A DNA stretch of 64,000 nucleotides. It comes from Kocuria carniphila (GTDB lineage Bacteria; Actinomycetota; Actinomycetes; Actinomycetales; Micrococcaceae). Under the pieces are notes generated by a model. It was not told the DNA's origin, searched no databases, and saw nothing but the letters and a program-made list of their open reading frames with translations. The DNA lies in assembly GCF_004136555.1 (NCBI RefSeq), contig NZ_NOIT01000001.1, positions 62,001 through 126,000 of the forward strand, written 5' to 3'. This document shows positions 54,474-63,180 of this stretch, one piece after another. Numbering within the stretch: position 1 is the stretch's first letter; each line of letters starts with the position of its first letter. The position numbers were made by a program, and so were the translations under genes.

Positions 54474-55330
54474 GCACCTCGGTAGAAACTCCCTCGCCCA
54501 AGAATTCGAACGCGACCGATACAGCGAACGACGACGCCGCCCTGCAGCCTCGCGTCGCCGGTCCCCTACGCCGCGGCGTAGGGGCCAAACGCGCCGTCCT
54601 CGGTGCCATCGTCCCGTTAGTTCTGCTCCTGCTGTGGTGGTTGTCCACCAGCGTCTTGGGGATCTTCTCCCCCGTTCAGCTACCGTCTCCGGGCTCGGTG
54701 GTCGAGGCTGGGATCGATCTGGCTCAGCGGGGAGAACTGTGGACCCACGTGGGCATCTCGGTGCAGCGCGTTCTGCTGGGCTTTGCAATCGGCGCCGTGT
54801 TGGGACTAACATTCGGCTCCCTCGTGGGCCTGTCCAAGTGGGCGGATGCTCTCCTCACCCCCACCATCGGTGCCTTCCGCGCGGTTCCCAGCCTGGCGTG
54901 GGTTCCGCTGCTGATCCTGTGGATGAAGATCGGCGAGGACTCCAAGGTCACCCTGATCGCCATTGGCGCGTTCTTCCCCATCTTCACCACCGTCTACATG
55001 GCGCTCCGTCACGTGGACAAAAACTTGGTGGAAGCCGGCCGTGCGTTCGGGCTCTCCGGGCTCAAGCTGCTGACCACCATTCAGTTGCCCGCGGTCGTTC
55101 CGTCCGTGTTCTCCGGTCTCCGACTGGCGCTCGCGCAGGCCTGGCTATTCCTGGTCGCCGCCGAACTCATCGCCAGCTCCATGGGCCTGGGCTTCCTACT
55201 GACCGATTCGCAGAACAACGGTCGAACGGACCGGCTGCTTTTGGCGATCATCTTGTTGGCCGTGATCGGCAAGATCACGGACGCGATCCTCGGCGTGGTC
55301 GAGCGGAAAGCCGTGAGCCGCTGGGCCTGA
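54470..55330 (+). CDS. ssuC: sulfonate-type ABC transporter permease
   Basis: A 286-residue permease with six spans. The first is ILGAIVPLVLLLLWWLSTSV-like (about 44-62). The EAA loop near residue 190 is LVEAGRAFGLSGLKLLTTIQLP, given here as an extent of about 22 positions. It pairs with SsuB for ATP-driven import. ATG 54470 overlaps ssuA (ATGA). The operon ends at a strong hairpin. Confidence 0.9.
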   Translation: MSTSVETPSPKNSNATDTANDDAALQPRVAGPLRRGVGAKRAVLGAIVPLVLLLLWWLSTSVLGIFSPVQLPSPGSVVEAGIDLAQRGELWTHVGISVQRVLLGFAIGAVLGLTFGSLVGLSKWADALLTPTIGAFRAVPSLAWVPLLILWMKIGEDSKVTLIAIGAFFPIFTTVYMALRHVDKNLVEAGRAFGLSGLKLLTTIQLPAVVPSVFSGLRLALAQAWLFLVAAELIASSMGLGFLLTDSQNNGRTDRLLLAIILLAVIGKITDAILGVVERKAVSRWA

Positions 55331-55351
55331 TTCGCACTGCTTCTTAACCGC

Positions 55352-55394
55352 CGACGCCGGGTGGTCACCTCTGTGAGGTGACCACCCGGCGTCG
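55352..55394. terminator. bidirectional terminator after ssuC
   Basis: A 20-bp perfect stem (55352-55371 with 55375-55394) around a TGT loop, between converging genes. Confidence 0.88.
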
Positions 55395-55419
55395 TTATGG
55401 CTAGGCGTGGGGCCGGCGC

Positions 55420-55890
55420 TTAGCGGCCGAGCACGCTCATGGCTTCGTTGGCGCGGGAAGCCTGGACCTGGACCAGGTAGGTCTCGGCGGCCATGGTCTT
55501 GAGGGACTTGAAGTCACGCTTACCGCCGGTGGCCAGGTGGGCGACGAAACCGAAGATCGCACCCCAGATAGCGCCGATGACCACGGACCACAGGATAATC
55601 GAGAGCAGACCGAAGCCGGGTGCGAAGAGGCCGAAGAGGATACCGATGAACAGGCCGAACCATGCACCGGAGCCGAGTCCTGCCAGAGCTGCGCGGCCCT
55701 TGGTCATGCGGCCGGTGACGAACTCCTCGGAGCGCAAGCCTTCGCCCACGATCTTGATGGTGGAGACGTCGAATTCCCTATCGGAGAGCTGATCGACGAC
55801 GGCTTGTGCCTCGGCGTAATCCGGGAACCGGGCAATGGTCTCGTAGCGCACGTCGGACTGGATGTCGGTGGTGTGGATGGGCTCAGTCAT
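55420..55890 (-). CDS. general stress protein (YflT/GSP17M-like) with glycine-rich membrane hairpin
   Basis: 156 residues. An N-terminal stress-protein domain (about 15-65, ETIARFPDYAEAQAVVDQLS and STIKIVGEGLR) is followed by two Gly-rich membrane segments (LAGLGSGAWFGLFIGILFGLF, extent about 80-105, and LWSVVIGAIWGAIFGFVAHL). The ATG at 55890 has GCAGGAGGAAGC. It is divergent from the marR gene, with a perfect operator between them. Confidence 0.82.
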   Translation of the reverse strand: MTEPIHTTDIQSDVRYETIARFPDYAEAQAVVDQLSDREFDVSTIKIVGEGLRSEEFVTGRMTKGRAALAGLGSGAWFGLFIGILFGLFAPGFGLLSIILWSVVIGAIWGAIFGFVAHLATGGKRDFKSLKTMAAETYLVQVQASRANEAMSVLGR

Positions 55891-55916
55891 GCTTCCTCCT
55901 GCAATTGTTGGATGCT

Positions 55917-55935
55917 TCAAACTGTTATAGTTTGA
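55917..55935. promoter_or_regulatory. MarR-type operator
   Basis: TCAAACT-GTTAT-AGTTTGA is a perfect inverted repeat in the divergent promoter region. On the plus strand it covers a TATAGT -10 (55926-55931), so the bound regulator would block its own promoter and probably that of the stress protein. Confidence 0.75.
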
Positions 55936-55976
55936 CTCTACCAACCACTTTTTGCGGTAACAAGCAGGGTGATGAC

Positions 55977-56462
55977 ATGAGCGGTGAGACAACGAACACA
56001 GTGACGGTAATGGCCCGGACCATGTCGGCCCTGGGGCGACTCACCACGCGGTCCAGGATGCGGCGGGAGCTCGGCGGTCAGAGCGCCAAACTCTCCCCCA
56101 CCGACATGTGGCTGGTTGACCGAGTCAGTGAGTTCGGTCCGGCGCGCATGTCCGAGCTGGCCACATGGCAATCCGTGGATCGCTCGACCATGACCACGCA
56201 GGTCGGCAAGCTCGAGAAGATGGGCCTGGTGCAGCGTGCACCGGACCCGCAGGACCGCCGCGCCATTGTGGTGTCGGTGACCGAGGCGGGGCGCCAGTTG
56301 CACGAAGAAAGCCGCGCAGCTGCCTGCGCGGCTTTCGACAGTATGTTGGCCGACTGGAGTGATGCGGAGCGCAGTCGGCTGACCGAGTCACTCACCCACC
56401 TGGTGGACAGTCTGGAGAGGCATCTCTCCACCAAGTCCGAAGATCACAGCACGGAGCGGTAG
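55977..56462 (+). CDS. MarR family transcriptional regulator
   Basis: A 161-residue winged-helix regulator: MSELATWQSVDRSTMTTQVG (recognition helix, about 60-80), LEKMGLVQRAPDPQDRRAIV (wing, with the conserved DxRR), and a helical dimerisation tail. It has a GGGTGA upstream of ATG 55977. It probably represses itself and the divergent stress protein gene. Its 3' end overlaps the convergent glgA gene by 19 bp. Confidence 0.9.
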   Translation: MSGETTNTVTVMARTMSALGRLTTRSRMRRELGGQSAKLSPTDMWLVDRVSEFGPARMSELATWQSVDRSTMTTQVGKLEKMGLVQRAPDPQDRRAIVVSVTEAGRQLHEESRAAACAAFDSMLADWSDAERSRLTESLTHLVDSLERHLSTKSEDHSTER

Positions 56463-57637
56463 ACCTCCAGGGTCCGCTCCGCAATGGTCTCCCAGGCGAA
56501 GTGTTCCTGGGCGCGCTTGCGTCCGGCGATGCCCATCTGGCGAGCGCGTTCGGGGTCGCTGACCACGTCGATCAGTGCGGCTGCGAAGTCGTCCACGAAC
56601 TTCTGGGGATCCAGCGGGGTTCCGGTGCCGTCGGTGACCTGTTCGATGGGAACCAGTCGCCCGGTCTCACCGTCCACGACCACCTCGGGGATGCCGCCCG
56701 TGGCGGAAGCAACCACGGCGGAGCCGCAGGCCATGGCCTCGAGGTTCACGATGCCCAGGGGTTCGTACACGGAGGGGCACGCAAACGCGGTGGCGTGGGA
56801 CAGGATCTGAATGACCTCGCGGCGGGGCAGCATCTTCTCGATGAGGACCACGCCGGTGCGCTTGGCCTTGAGCTCGTCGATGAGCCCGTTGACCTCGGCG
56901 GCGAGCGCGGGGGTGTCGGCGGCGCCGGCGCACAGTACGAGCTGCACCTCGGGCGGCAGCTGCAGGGCGGCGCGCAACAGGTAGGGCACGCCCTTCTGGC
57001 GGGTCACGCGGCCGACGAACACCACGGAGGGGCGCTCGGGGTCGATGCCGTACTCCTCCAGGACGTCGGTGTTCGGGTCGTGATCCCACTGAGAGACGTC
57101 GATGCCGTTGTGCACGGTGCGCACACGGGCCGGGTCAACGTTGGGGTAGGAACGCAGGATGTCATCGCGCATTCCGTCGGAGACGGCGATGATCGCGGCG
57201 GCCGCTTCGTACGCGGTCTTCTCGGTGAAGGAGGACACGCGGTAGCCGCCACCGAGCTGTTCGGCCTTCCACGGGCGCAAGGGCTCCAAAGAGTGGGCGG
57301 AGAGCACGTGGGGAATGTCGTACATCAGGGAGGACAGGTGCCCGCCCATGTTGGCGTACCAGGTGTGGGAATGTACGACGTCAGCGCCGGACACATCACC
57401 CACCATCCCGAGATCCACGCCCAGCGTCTGGATCGCGGCGTTCGCCGAGGACAACTCTTCCGGCACCGGATAGGCCTTGACGGTTGCTCCGTGGAAGTCG
57501 GGTTCACGCGGGGCGCCGAAGCACCGCACGTTCAGGTCCACCAGTGGCGCGAGGACTCGGGAGAGCTCGGCCACGTGCACCCCCGCTCCCCCGTAGATCT
57601 CGGGCGGGAACTCTTTGCTCAAAATGTCTACTCGCAC
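56444..57637 (-). CDS. glgA: glycogen synthase / alpha-maltose-1-phosphate synthase (GT4)
   Basis: Retaining glycosyltransferase of family GT4, 397 residues. N-terminal KEFPPEIYGGAGVHVAEL, C-terminal VFVGRVTRQKG and PSVYEPLGIVNLEAMACG (the E-x7-E motif). Actinobacterial members use ADP-glucose to extend glycogen or, as GlgM, to make maltose 1-phosphate for GlgE; sequence alone does not decide. GTG 57637 follows TAGGCT by 6 nt (leaderless). Divergent from glgC, which supplies ADP-glucose. Confidence 0.92.
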   Translation of the reverse strand: MRVDILSKEFPPEIYGGAGVHVAELSRVLAPLVDLNVRCFGAPREPDFHGATVKAYPVPEELSSANAAIQTLGVDLGMVGDVSGADVVHSHTWYANMGGHLSSLMYDIPHVLSAHSLEPLRPWKAEQLGGGYRVSSFTEKTAYEAAAAIIAVSDGMRDDILRSYPNVDPARVRTVHNGIDVSQWDHDPNTDVLEEYGIDPERPSVVFVGRVTRQKGVPYLLRAALQLPPEVQLVLCAGAADTPALAAEVNGLIDELKAKRTGVVLIEKMLPRREVIQILSHATAFACPSVYEPLGIVNLEAMACGSAVVASATGGIPEVVVDGETGRLVPIEQVTDGTGTPLDPQKFVDDFAAALIDVVSDPERARQMGIAGRKRAQEHFAWETIAERTLEVYRSVL

Positions 57638-57873
57638 ACTGCGAGCCTAGACCACATGCACCGGCCCGCCCCAGGGTTACGGCGAGCGCCACGGAAAGGC
57701 GACCTGGAGCGGCGCGGCACTCAAGCCGTACTCCTAAGGAAACTTACGCAATGTTTCGTGCGACACGATGGCGGAGGCAAGGAATTGGGACACAATAGCG
57801 GTGAAGGCCAGTCGTTGGGGATTGCGCGTTTCAGCCCTCCGGCTATGACTCGAACGGGAAGTGAGAGCTACAT

Positions 57874-59118
57874 ATGTCACGCAAGAAGAAGGTTTTGGCC
57901 ATTGTCTTGGCCGGCGGTGAGGGCAAACGTCTGATGCCGCTCACGGAGGACCGGGCCAAGCCCGCGGTTCCCTTCGGTGGCGGTTACCGTTTGATCGACT
58001 TCGCGCTGTCCAACCTGGTCAATTCGGGGTACCTGCAGATCGTGGTGCTCACCCAGTACAAGTCCCATTCCCTGGACCGTCACCTCTCGGAGACGTGGCG
58101 CCTGTCCACGCAGTTGGGCAACTATGTGGCCTCGGTGCCCGCGCAGCAACGCCGCGGCAAGGACTGGTTCCTGGGCTCGGCCAACGCGATCTACCAGTCC
58201 ATGAACCTCATTGATGACGCCGATCCGGACATTGTGGTCGTGGTGGGCGCGGATCACGTGTACCGCATGGACTTCTCGGACATGGTCGACTTCCACATCA
58301 AGTCCGGTGCCAAGGCCACGGTGGCCGGTGTGCGTCAGACCATGGACATGGTGACCTCGTTCGGCGTGATCGAGACGGACCCCAATGATGTCTCCAAGAT
58401 CAGCCGGTTCGTGGAGAAGCCCCAGTCCACCGCCCCGCTGCCCGATGACCCCAATGCGTTCCTGGCATCGATGGGCAACTACGTGTTCGACCGCGACGCC
58501 CTGGTGGAAGCGCTGCGTTACGACGAGCAGCAAGAGGGCACCAAGCACGACATGGGCGGTGACATCATGCCGTACTTCTCCGATCGTGGAGAGGCAGCGG
58601 TCTACGACTTCACCAACAACAACGTACCCGGTTCCACCGACCGCGACCGTCAGTACTGGCGCGACGTGGGCACGTTGGACTCCTACTACGACTCCCACAT
58701 GGACCTGATCCGTCCGCTGCCGGTGTTCAACCTGTACAACTACTCGTGGCCGCTGTACACCCACCAGATCATGGCTCCGCCGGCCAAGACCGTGCGCGGA
58801 CCCAATGGCCAGCCGGGTGTGGCGCTGGATTCGATCGTCTCCCCGGGTGTGCTGATCACCGGTGGTCGCGTGGAGTCCTCGGTGCTCGCCTCCAAGGTGG
58901 TGGTGGAACACGACGCCCGGGTCTCCGAATCCGTGATCATGCAGAACGTCCGCGTGGGTGCCGGTGCACAGGTGCACCGGGCGATCATCGACAAGAACAT
59001 GGTGATCCCCCCGGGAGCCACCATTGGTATCAACAAGGAAGAGGACCTGGCCCGCGGCTTCACGGTCACCGATTCCGGCCTGACGGTCGCGCCCAAGAAC
59101 TTCAAGTTCGAACGCTGA
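57874..59118 (+). CDS. glgC: glucose-1-phosphate adenylyltransferase
   Basis: Makes ADP-glucose from glucose 1-phosphate and ATP for glycogen synthesis. The 414 residues show the pyrophosphorylase motif [31 protein letters not shown], the [12 protein letters not shown] catalytic region, FVEKP, and a C-terminal left-handed beta helix ([37 protein letters not shown]). The 236-bp divergent gap to glgA should hold both promoters. Confidence 0.95.
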   Translation: MSRKKKVLAIVLAGGEGKRLMPLTEDRAKPAVPFGGGYRLIDFALSNLVNSGYLQIVVLTQYKSHSLDRHLSETWRLSTQLGNYVASVPAQQRRGKDWFLGSANAIYQSMNLIDDADPDIVVVVGADHVYRMDFSDMVDFHIKSGAKATVAGVRQTMDMVTSFGVIETDPNDVSKISRFVEKPQSTAPLPDDPNAFLASMGNYVFDRDALVEALRYDEQQEGTKHDMGGDIMPYFSDRGEAAVYDFTNNNVPGSTDRDRQYWRDVGTLDSYYDSHMDLIRPLPVFNLYNYSWPLYTHQIMAPPAKTVRGPNGQPGVALDSIVSPGVLITGGRVESSVLASKVVVEHDARVSESVIMQNVRVGAGAQVHRAIIDKNMVIPPGATIGINKEEDLARGFTVTDSGLTVAPKNFKFER

Positions 59119-59140
59119 CACCACGCAACACATGAGCGAG

Positions 59141-59170
59141 TGCCCGGGTCGGAAACGGCCCGGGCATTTC
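59141..59170 (+). terminator. intrinsic terminator after glgC
   Basis: TGCCCGGG (59141-59148) pairs with CCCGGGCA (59159-59166), followed by TTTCGTTG. Confidence 0.75.
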
Positions 59171-59295
59171 GTTGTCCCCGGCGTGACCAGCACCCCATTA
59201 ACACCCCCATTAGCTCCCCGACCAGCATCCCGACCAGCACCCTTACCACCCACCTACTGGCCCCCGCCCAGGTTGTGCTGCCTAGAATGATGCAT

Positions 59296-61905
59296 ATGGT
59301 GCAAAGTTCCCTGACCCGAGCCGAAGCAACGACCCGTGCGGAACAGATCAGGGTGGCCTCCTATGACGTCACGGTGGATCTGTCCGGCGCGCTGGACCCG
59401 GCGCAGACCACGTTCGGTTCCCAGGTGACCGTTCGCTTCACGGCGGAGGATGGCGCGGAGACGTTCATCGACTTCATCCACGATTCCATCTCCCTGGTCG
59501 AGCTCAACGGCGACGAACTGGACGTCGACGACGTCGTGGAAGGCTCCCGGATCCGGCTGCCCGAACTCGAGGGCGCCAACGAACTCACCGTGGTCGGCCG
59601 CGCCCTCTACTCCCGTTCCGGTGAGGGCCTGCACCGGTACGTGGATCCGCAGGACGGCAGCGTCTACACCTACACCCAGTACGAACCCGCCGATTGCCGC
59701 CGCGTGTTCCCGGTGTTCGAGCAGCCGGACCTCAAGGCGTCCTTCACCTTCACGGTCATCACTCCCCCGGAGTGGATCGCCGGCTCCAACGGGGAACACC
59801 TCGGATCAGAAGCCGCCGGCACCAGCGACGTTCCCGGCGCCGTCGCCCACGAGTTCGCGCCCACCGAGCGCATCTCCACCTACATCACCACCATCCTGGC
59901 CGGCCCCTACACCAAGGTCACCGACGAATGGCAGGGCGCGGACGTCCAGGGCGAGACCCAGACGGTTCCCCTGGCCCTCTACTGCCGGCGAGCGCTCGCC
60001 GAGCACCTGGATTCGGACGAACTCTTCGCCGTGACCAAGCAGGGTTTGGATTTCTTCACCGAGTTGTTCGCTTTCGACTACCCGTTCGGGAAGTACGAGC
60101 AGGCGTTCGTGCCGGAGTACAACCTGGGCGCCATGGAGAACCCCGGCCTGGTCACCCTCACAGAGGACTACCTGTTCCCGTCCGGGGCCACGCGCACGCA
60201 GCTGGCCGGCCGCGCGAACACCATGCTCCACGAGATGTGCCACATGTGGTTCGGGGACCTGGTCACCATGAAGTGGTGGGATGACCTGTGGCTCAAGGAG
60301 TCCTTCGCCGAGTTCATGGGCGCGTACGCGTCCGTGCGGGCCACCGAGTACGACGACGCCTGGGTCGCCTTTGCGCTCGGCCGCAAGGAATGGGCCTATC
60401 GCCAGGACCAGTTGCCCACCACGCACCCGATCGTCGCGGACATCGTGGACCTGGAGGCCGCCCGCCAGAACTTCGACGGCATCACCTACGCCAAGGGCGC
60501 CTCGGTCCTCAAGCAGCTGGTCGCGTTCGTGGGTGAGGAAGCCTTCATCGACGCGTGCCGCGCCTACTTCCGCCGTTACGCGTTCGGCAACACCGACCTC
60601 AACGACTTCCTCACGGTTCTGGACGAGGCCTGCGAGGCCGACGTGCGCTCCTGGGCCGATGCCTGGTTACTCACCACGGGTGTCCCCCACCTGGAGGCGG
60701 GCGTCGAACGCGAGCCCGACGGCGCGATCTCCGCCGTCTCTCTCACCCAGACCTCGGACGCGCCCCGCCCTCACGTGGTGGCCGTGAGCACCTACGCCCC
60801 CGACAACTCGGGACAGTTGCTCCTGCAGCGCAGCACCGAGGTACGTGTGGATCCGGACGAGCCGACCACCGAGCTTCCCGAGCTCCTGGGCGATACCTCC
60901 CCCGTGGTCCTGGTCAACGACCGCGACCTCACCTACTGCCTGGCCTCCCCCGGTACCGACGGCCTCACAGCGCTCGCCGACGCCGCTCACCTCCTGAGGG
61001 AGCCCCTCGCCCGGGCGCTGGCCCACTCGCAGTTGTGGGCGGCCGTCCGCGACGGCTCTCTGGATCCCCGCGACTACGTGCGCCTGGTCGCCCAGCACGG
61101 CATCACCGAGCAGCACAGCAGCATCCTCACGACCATCGTGGACCGTGCGCTCGAAGCGCTCGAGAGTTTCACCCCGCCGCGCTTGCGCACTCCCCTGCGC
61201 GGCGAACTCCTCGACGCCCTGCACACCGGCATGTTGAACGCGGAGCACGGAACGGATGCACAACTGATCCTCACCCGCGCCTTCGCCCGCCTGTCCACCA
61301 AGGACGGCGCGCACGCCCAGACCATCAAGGAGCTGCTCAGCGGCAGCAGGAAACTGCCCGGCCTGGACCTGGGCTCCCAGCTCACCTGGGCACTGTGGAC
61401 CGCCCAGGCCGCCACGGCCCACGCCACGCACTCGCAGCTCGACAAGGCTCTCAAGACTGACCCGTCCCGCGAGGGCCGCCTGGGCTACGTGCGCGCCGTC
61501 GCCGCGATGCCCGCGGAGGAAGCCAAGGCGCAGGCGTGGAAGGCCATCACCCTGGGGCGGCTGTCCAATGACGAACTCTCGGCCACGATCTCCGGCTTCC
61601 AGCTGGGCGACCCCGCGCAGCTGAAGAACTACCAGGACTCCTACTTCGCCTGCATCTCGCACTGGTGGGACGAGCACTCCATGGAGATCGCCACCCGGAT
61701 GATCCGTGGACTGTACCCGCGCGCGGTGGATGCGGAAGCGGCGTCGTCGGCGGAGGAGAATCCCGTGGCCCTGGCCACGCAGGACTGGCTGAACGTCAAC
61801 GGGCAAGCGCCCGGGGCGCTGCGACGTATCATGACGGAACTACTGGATGACGCGCGCCGGGCCCTGAAACTGCAGGCCGGAGTGCTGGCTCGCCAGAACC
61901 GGTAG
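59296..61905 (+). CDS. pepN: aminopeptidase N (M1 family)
   Basis: Zinc metallopeptidase removing N-terminal residues, 869 residues. The exopeptidase signature is GAMEN and the zinc site is HEMCH at 312-316, with Glu335 18 residues on (WWDDLWLKES). A long helical C-terminal domain follows. The start is ATG 59296 (MVQSSLTRAEA): TAGAAT (59283-59288) lies 7 nt upstream and there is no Shine-Dalgarno, so translation is probably leaderless. Earlier in-frame starts fall in a Pro-rich non-coding repeat stretch. Confidence 0.95.
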   Translation: MVQSSLTRAEATTRAEQIRVASYDVTVDLSGALDPAQTTFGSQVTVRFTAEDGAETFIDFIHDSISLVELNGDELDVDDVVEGSRIRLPELEGANELTVVGRALYSRSGEGLHRYVDPQDGSVYTYTQYEPADCRRVFPVFEQPDLKASFTFTVITPPEWIAGSNGEHLGSEAAGTSDVPGAVAHEFAPTERISTYITTILAGPYTKVTDEWQGADVQGETQTVPLALYCRRALAEHLDSDELFAVTKQGLDFFTELFAFDYPFGKYEQAFVPEYNLGAMENPGLVTLTEDYLFPSGATRTQLAGRANTMLHEMCHMWFGDLVTMKWWDDLWLKESFAEFMGAYASVRATEYDDAWVAFALGRKEWAYRQDQLPTTHPIVADIVDLEAARQNFDGITYAKGASVLKQLVAFVGEEAFIDACRAYFRRYAFGNTDLNDFLTVLDEACEADVRSWADAWLLTTGVPHLEAGVEREPDGAISAVSLTQTSDAPRPHVVAVSTYAPDNSGQLLLQRSTEVRVDPDEPTTELPELLGDTSPVVLVNDRDLTYCLASPGTDGLTALADAAHLLREPLARALAHSQLWAAVRDGSLDPRDYVRLVAQHGITEQHSSILTTIVDRALEALESFTPPRLRTPLRGELLDALHTGMLNAEHGTDAQLILTRAFARLSTKDGAHAQTIKELLSGSRKLPGLDLGSQLTWALWTAQAATAHATHSQLDKALKTDPSREGRLGYVRAVAAMPAEEAKAQAWKAITLGRLSNDELSATISGFQLGDPAQLKNYQDSYFACISHWWDEHSMEIATRMIRGLYPRAVDAEAASSAEENPVALATQDWLNVNGQAPGALRRIMTELLDDARRALKLQAGVLARQNR

Positions 61906-61996
61906 GTAGCCAACGGTCGCAAGTGTTGCCGATGGATCGAGAGTATTTCGTGAGAAGCTGGGAGCGATAGGCGCTGCCGCTACAGCGAGGGAGACC

Positions 61997-63163
61997 ATGA
62001 CCGATTACGCGCTCAACGACCGAGGGTCCTTGGACGTTGTCACCGAGAACTTCTACGACACCGAGATCATGCGAGTGTTCGGCGGGCTGTCGGTTGGTCG
62101 TTCGCAGACGTGGACGGGACTGGCCGCACTGGTGCCGGAACCGGACCACCCCTTCGATCCGCGCACCATCTCCGTGCGCATCGGTGAGAACAAGGTGGCC
62201 CACCTGCCCGCGCAGGACGCTCACCGCTACTGGGATCCCATTGCGCGCGTGGTGGCCTCCGGGTACACCCCCGTGGTGCCCCTGAAACTGGACGCGCGGC
62301 TGGAACGCAACGACGGCCTCGCTGAAGTGGACGCGACCGCGATCATCTCGATCGCTCCCCCGGATCTGCTGTTCCCCATCAACCCCGCGCCCATCCAGGC
62401 CGCCGTGTTGCCACAGGGGTCCTCGATCAAGGTTTTGGACGAGCAGGATTTCGCCGAGTACCTGCACTCCATCGTGCCCGCCAGCGGTGAGGGGCGCGTG
62501 ATCGTCACGCTGGAGGCCAACAAGGTCCGCAACTCGCACGGCGTCACCGTGGACACCGTGGACGTGCTCTACGAACGCAAGCAGGTGGGCCGGCTGTCCA
62601 CGCAGATGTCGCAGCAGTTCATCCCCATCATCAACCACGCGTTCGACCACAACCTGCTCACCGCAGCGTGGGGCACCATTCGCGGTTCCGCGTTCGAGGT
62701 GTCCATGACCCTGCAGGCCGCCCGCGCCTCCGAGGTCCCGGACGCCTGGTACGAGGAACTACCCAACGACGTTCCCGAGCTCGTCGAAGAGGCCGAAACC
62801 TACGACGTGCCCCCGGCCTACATCCCGGTCGAAACCGACCGCGGCCGCAACTCCAAGAAATGGCGCAAGGGCTACACCGCCGCGCACCCGCAGGGGCCCG
62901 CCGACGCCGCCGCTTCGCGCCCTGCCGCGGGCAGCTCACGTGTCGCGGAGGATCCGCTGGCCATCGGTGATCGGCCCGCCTCCGATCGGCGCCGCGCACC
63001 CAAGGGCGCGAAAGCTGCTGTGCTGGCGCTGGCTCTGCTGACCTTGGTGTTGATTGTGGGCGCCGTGGTGATGATCTCGTTCGAGCCCTTGGCCACCACG
63101 CTGTTCGCCATTGTGGCTGTGGCTACCGGTTTCATGGCCTTCTATCTCAATCGAACGTTGTAA
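61997..63163 (+). CDS. HIRAN-like domain membrane protein
   Basis: 388 residues. The N-terminal part (about 20-80, VFGGLSVGRSQTWTGLAALV, PEPDHPFDPRTISVRIGENK, VAHLPAQDA) follows the HIRAN-like pattern. A second beta-rich segment (about 165-250, VIVTLEANKVRNSHG, VGRLSTQMSQQFIPII) may be another copy. A disordered basic linker (about 280-330) and two C-terminal spans (AVLALALLTLVLIVGAVVMI, LFAIVAVATGFMAFYL) end it. HIRAN domains bind DNA ends in other proteins; with a membrane anchor the role here is unclear. ATG 61997, with GAGGGAGA upstream. Confidence 0.55.
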   Translation: MTDYALNDRGSLDVVTENFYDTEIMRVFGGLSVGRSQTWTGLAALVPEPDHPFDPRTISVRIGENKVAHLPAQDAHRYWDPIARVVASGYTPVVPLKLDARLERNDGLAEVDATAIISIAPPDLLFPINPAPIQAAVLPQGSSIKVLDEQDFAEYLHSIVPASGEGRVIVTLEANKVRNSHGVTVDTVDVLYERKQVGRLSTQMSQQFIPIINHAFDHNLLTAAWGTIRGSAFEVSMTLQAARASEVPDAWYEELPNDVPELVEEAETYDVPPAYIPVETDRGRNSKKWRKGYTAAHPQGPADAAASRPAAGSSRVAEDPLAIGDRPASDRRRAPKGAKAAVLALALLTLVLIVGAVVMISFEPLATTLFAIVAVATGFMAFYLNRTL

Positions 63164-63180
63164 GGCAGACTTAGCCCCCT

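Noticed and set aside
59188-59250. GACCAGCAYCC repeats before pepN as a regulatory array or CRISPR
   Set aside because: Only three short, irregular copies in a Pro-codon-like stretch, with no spacers of constant length.
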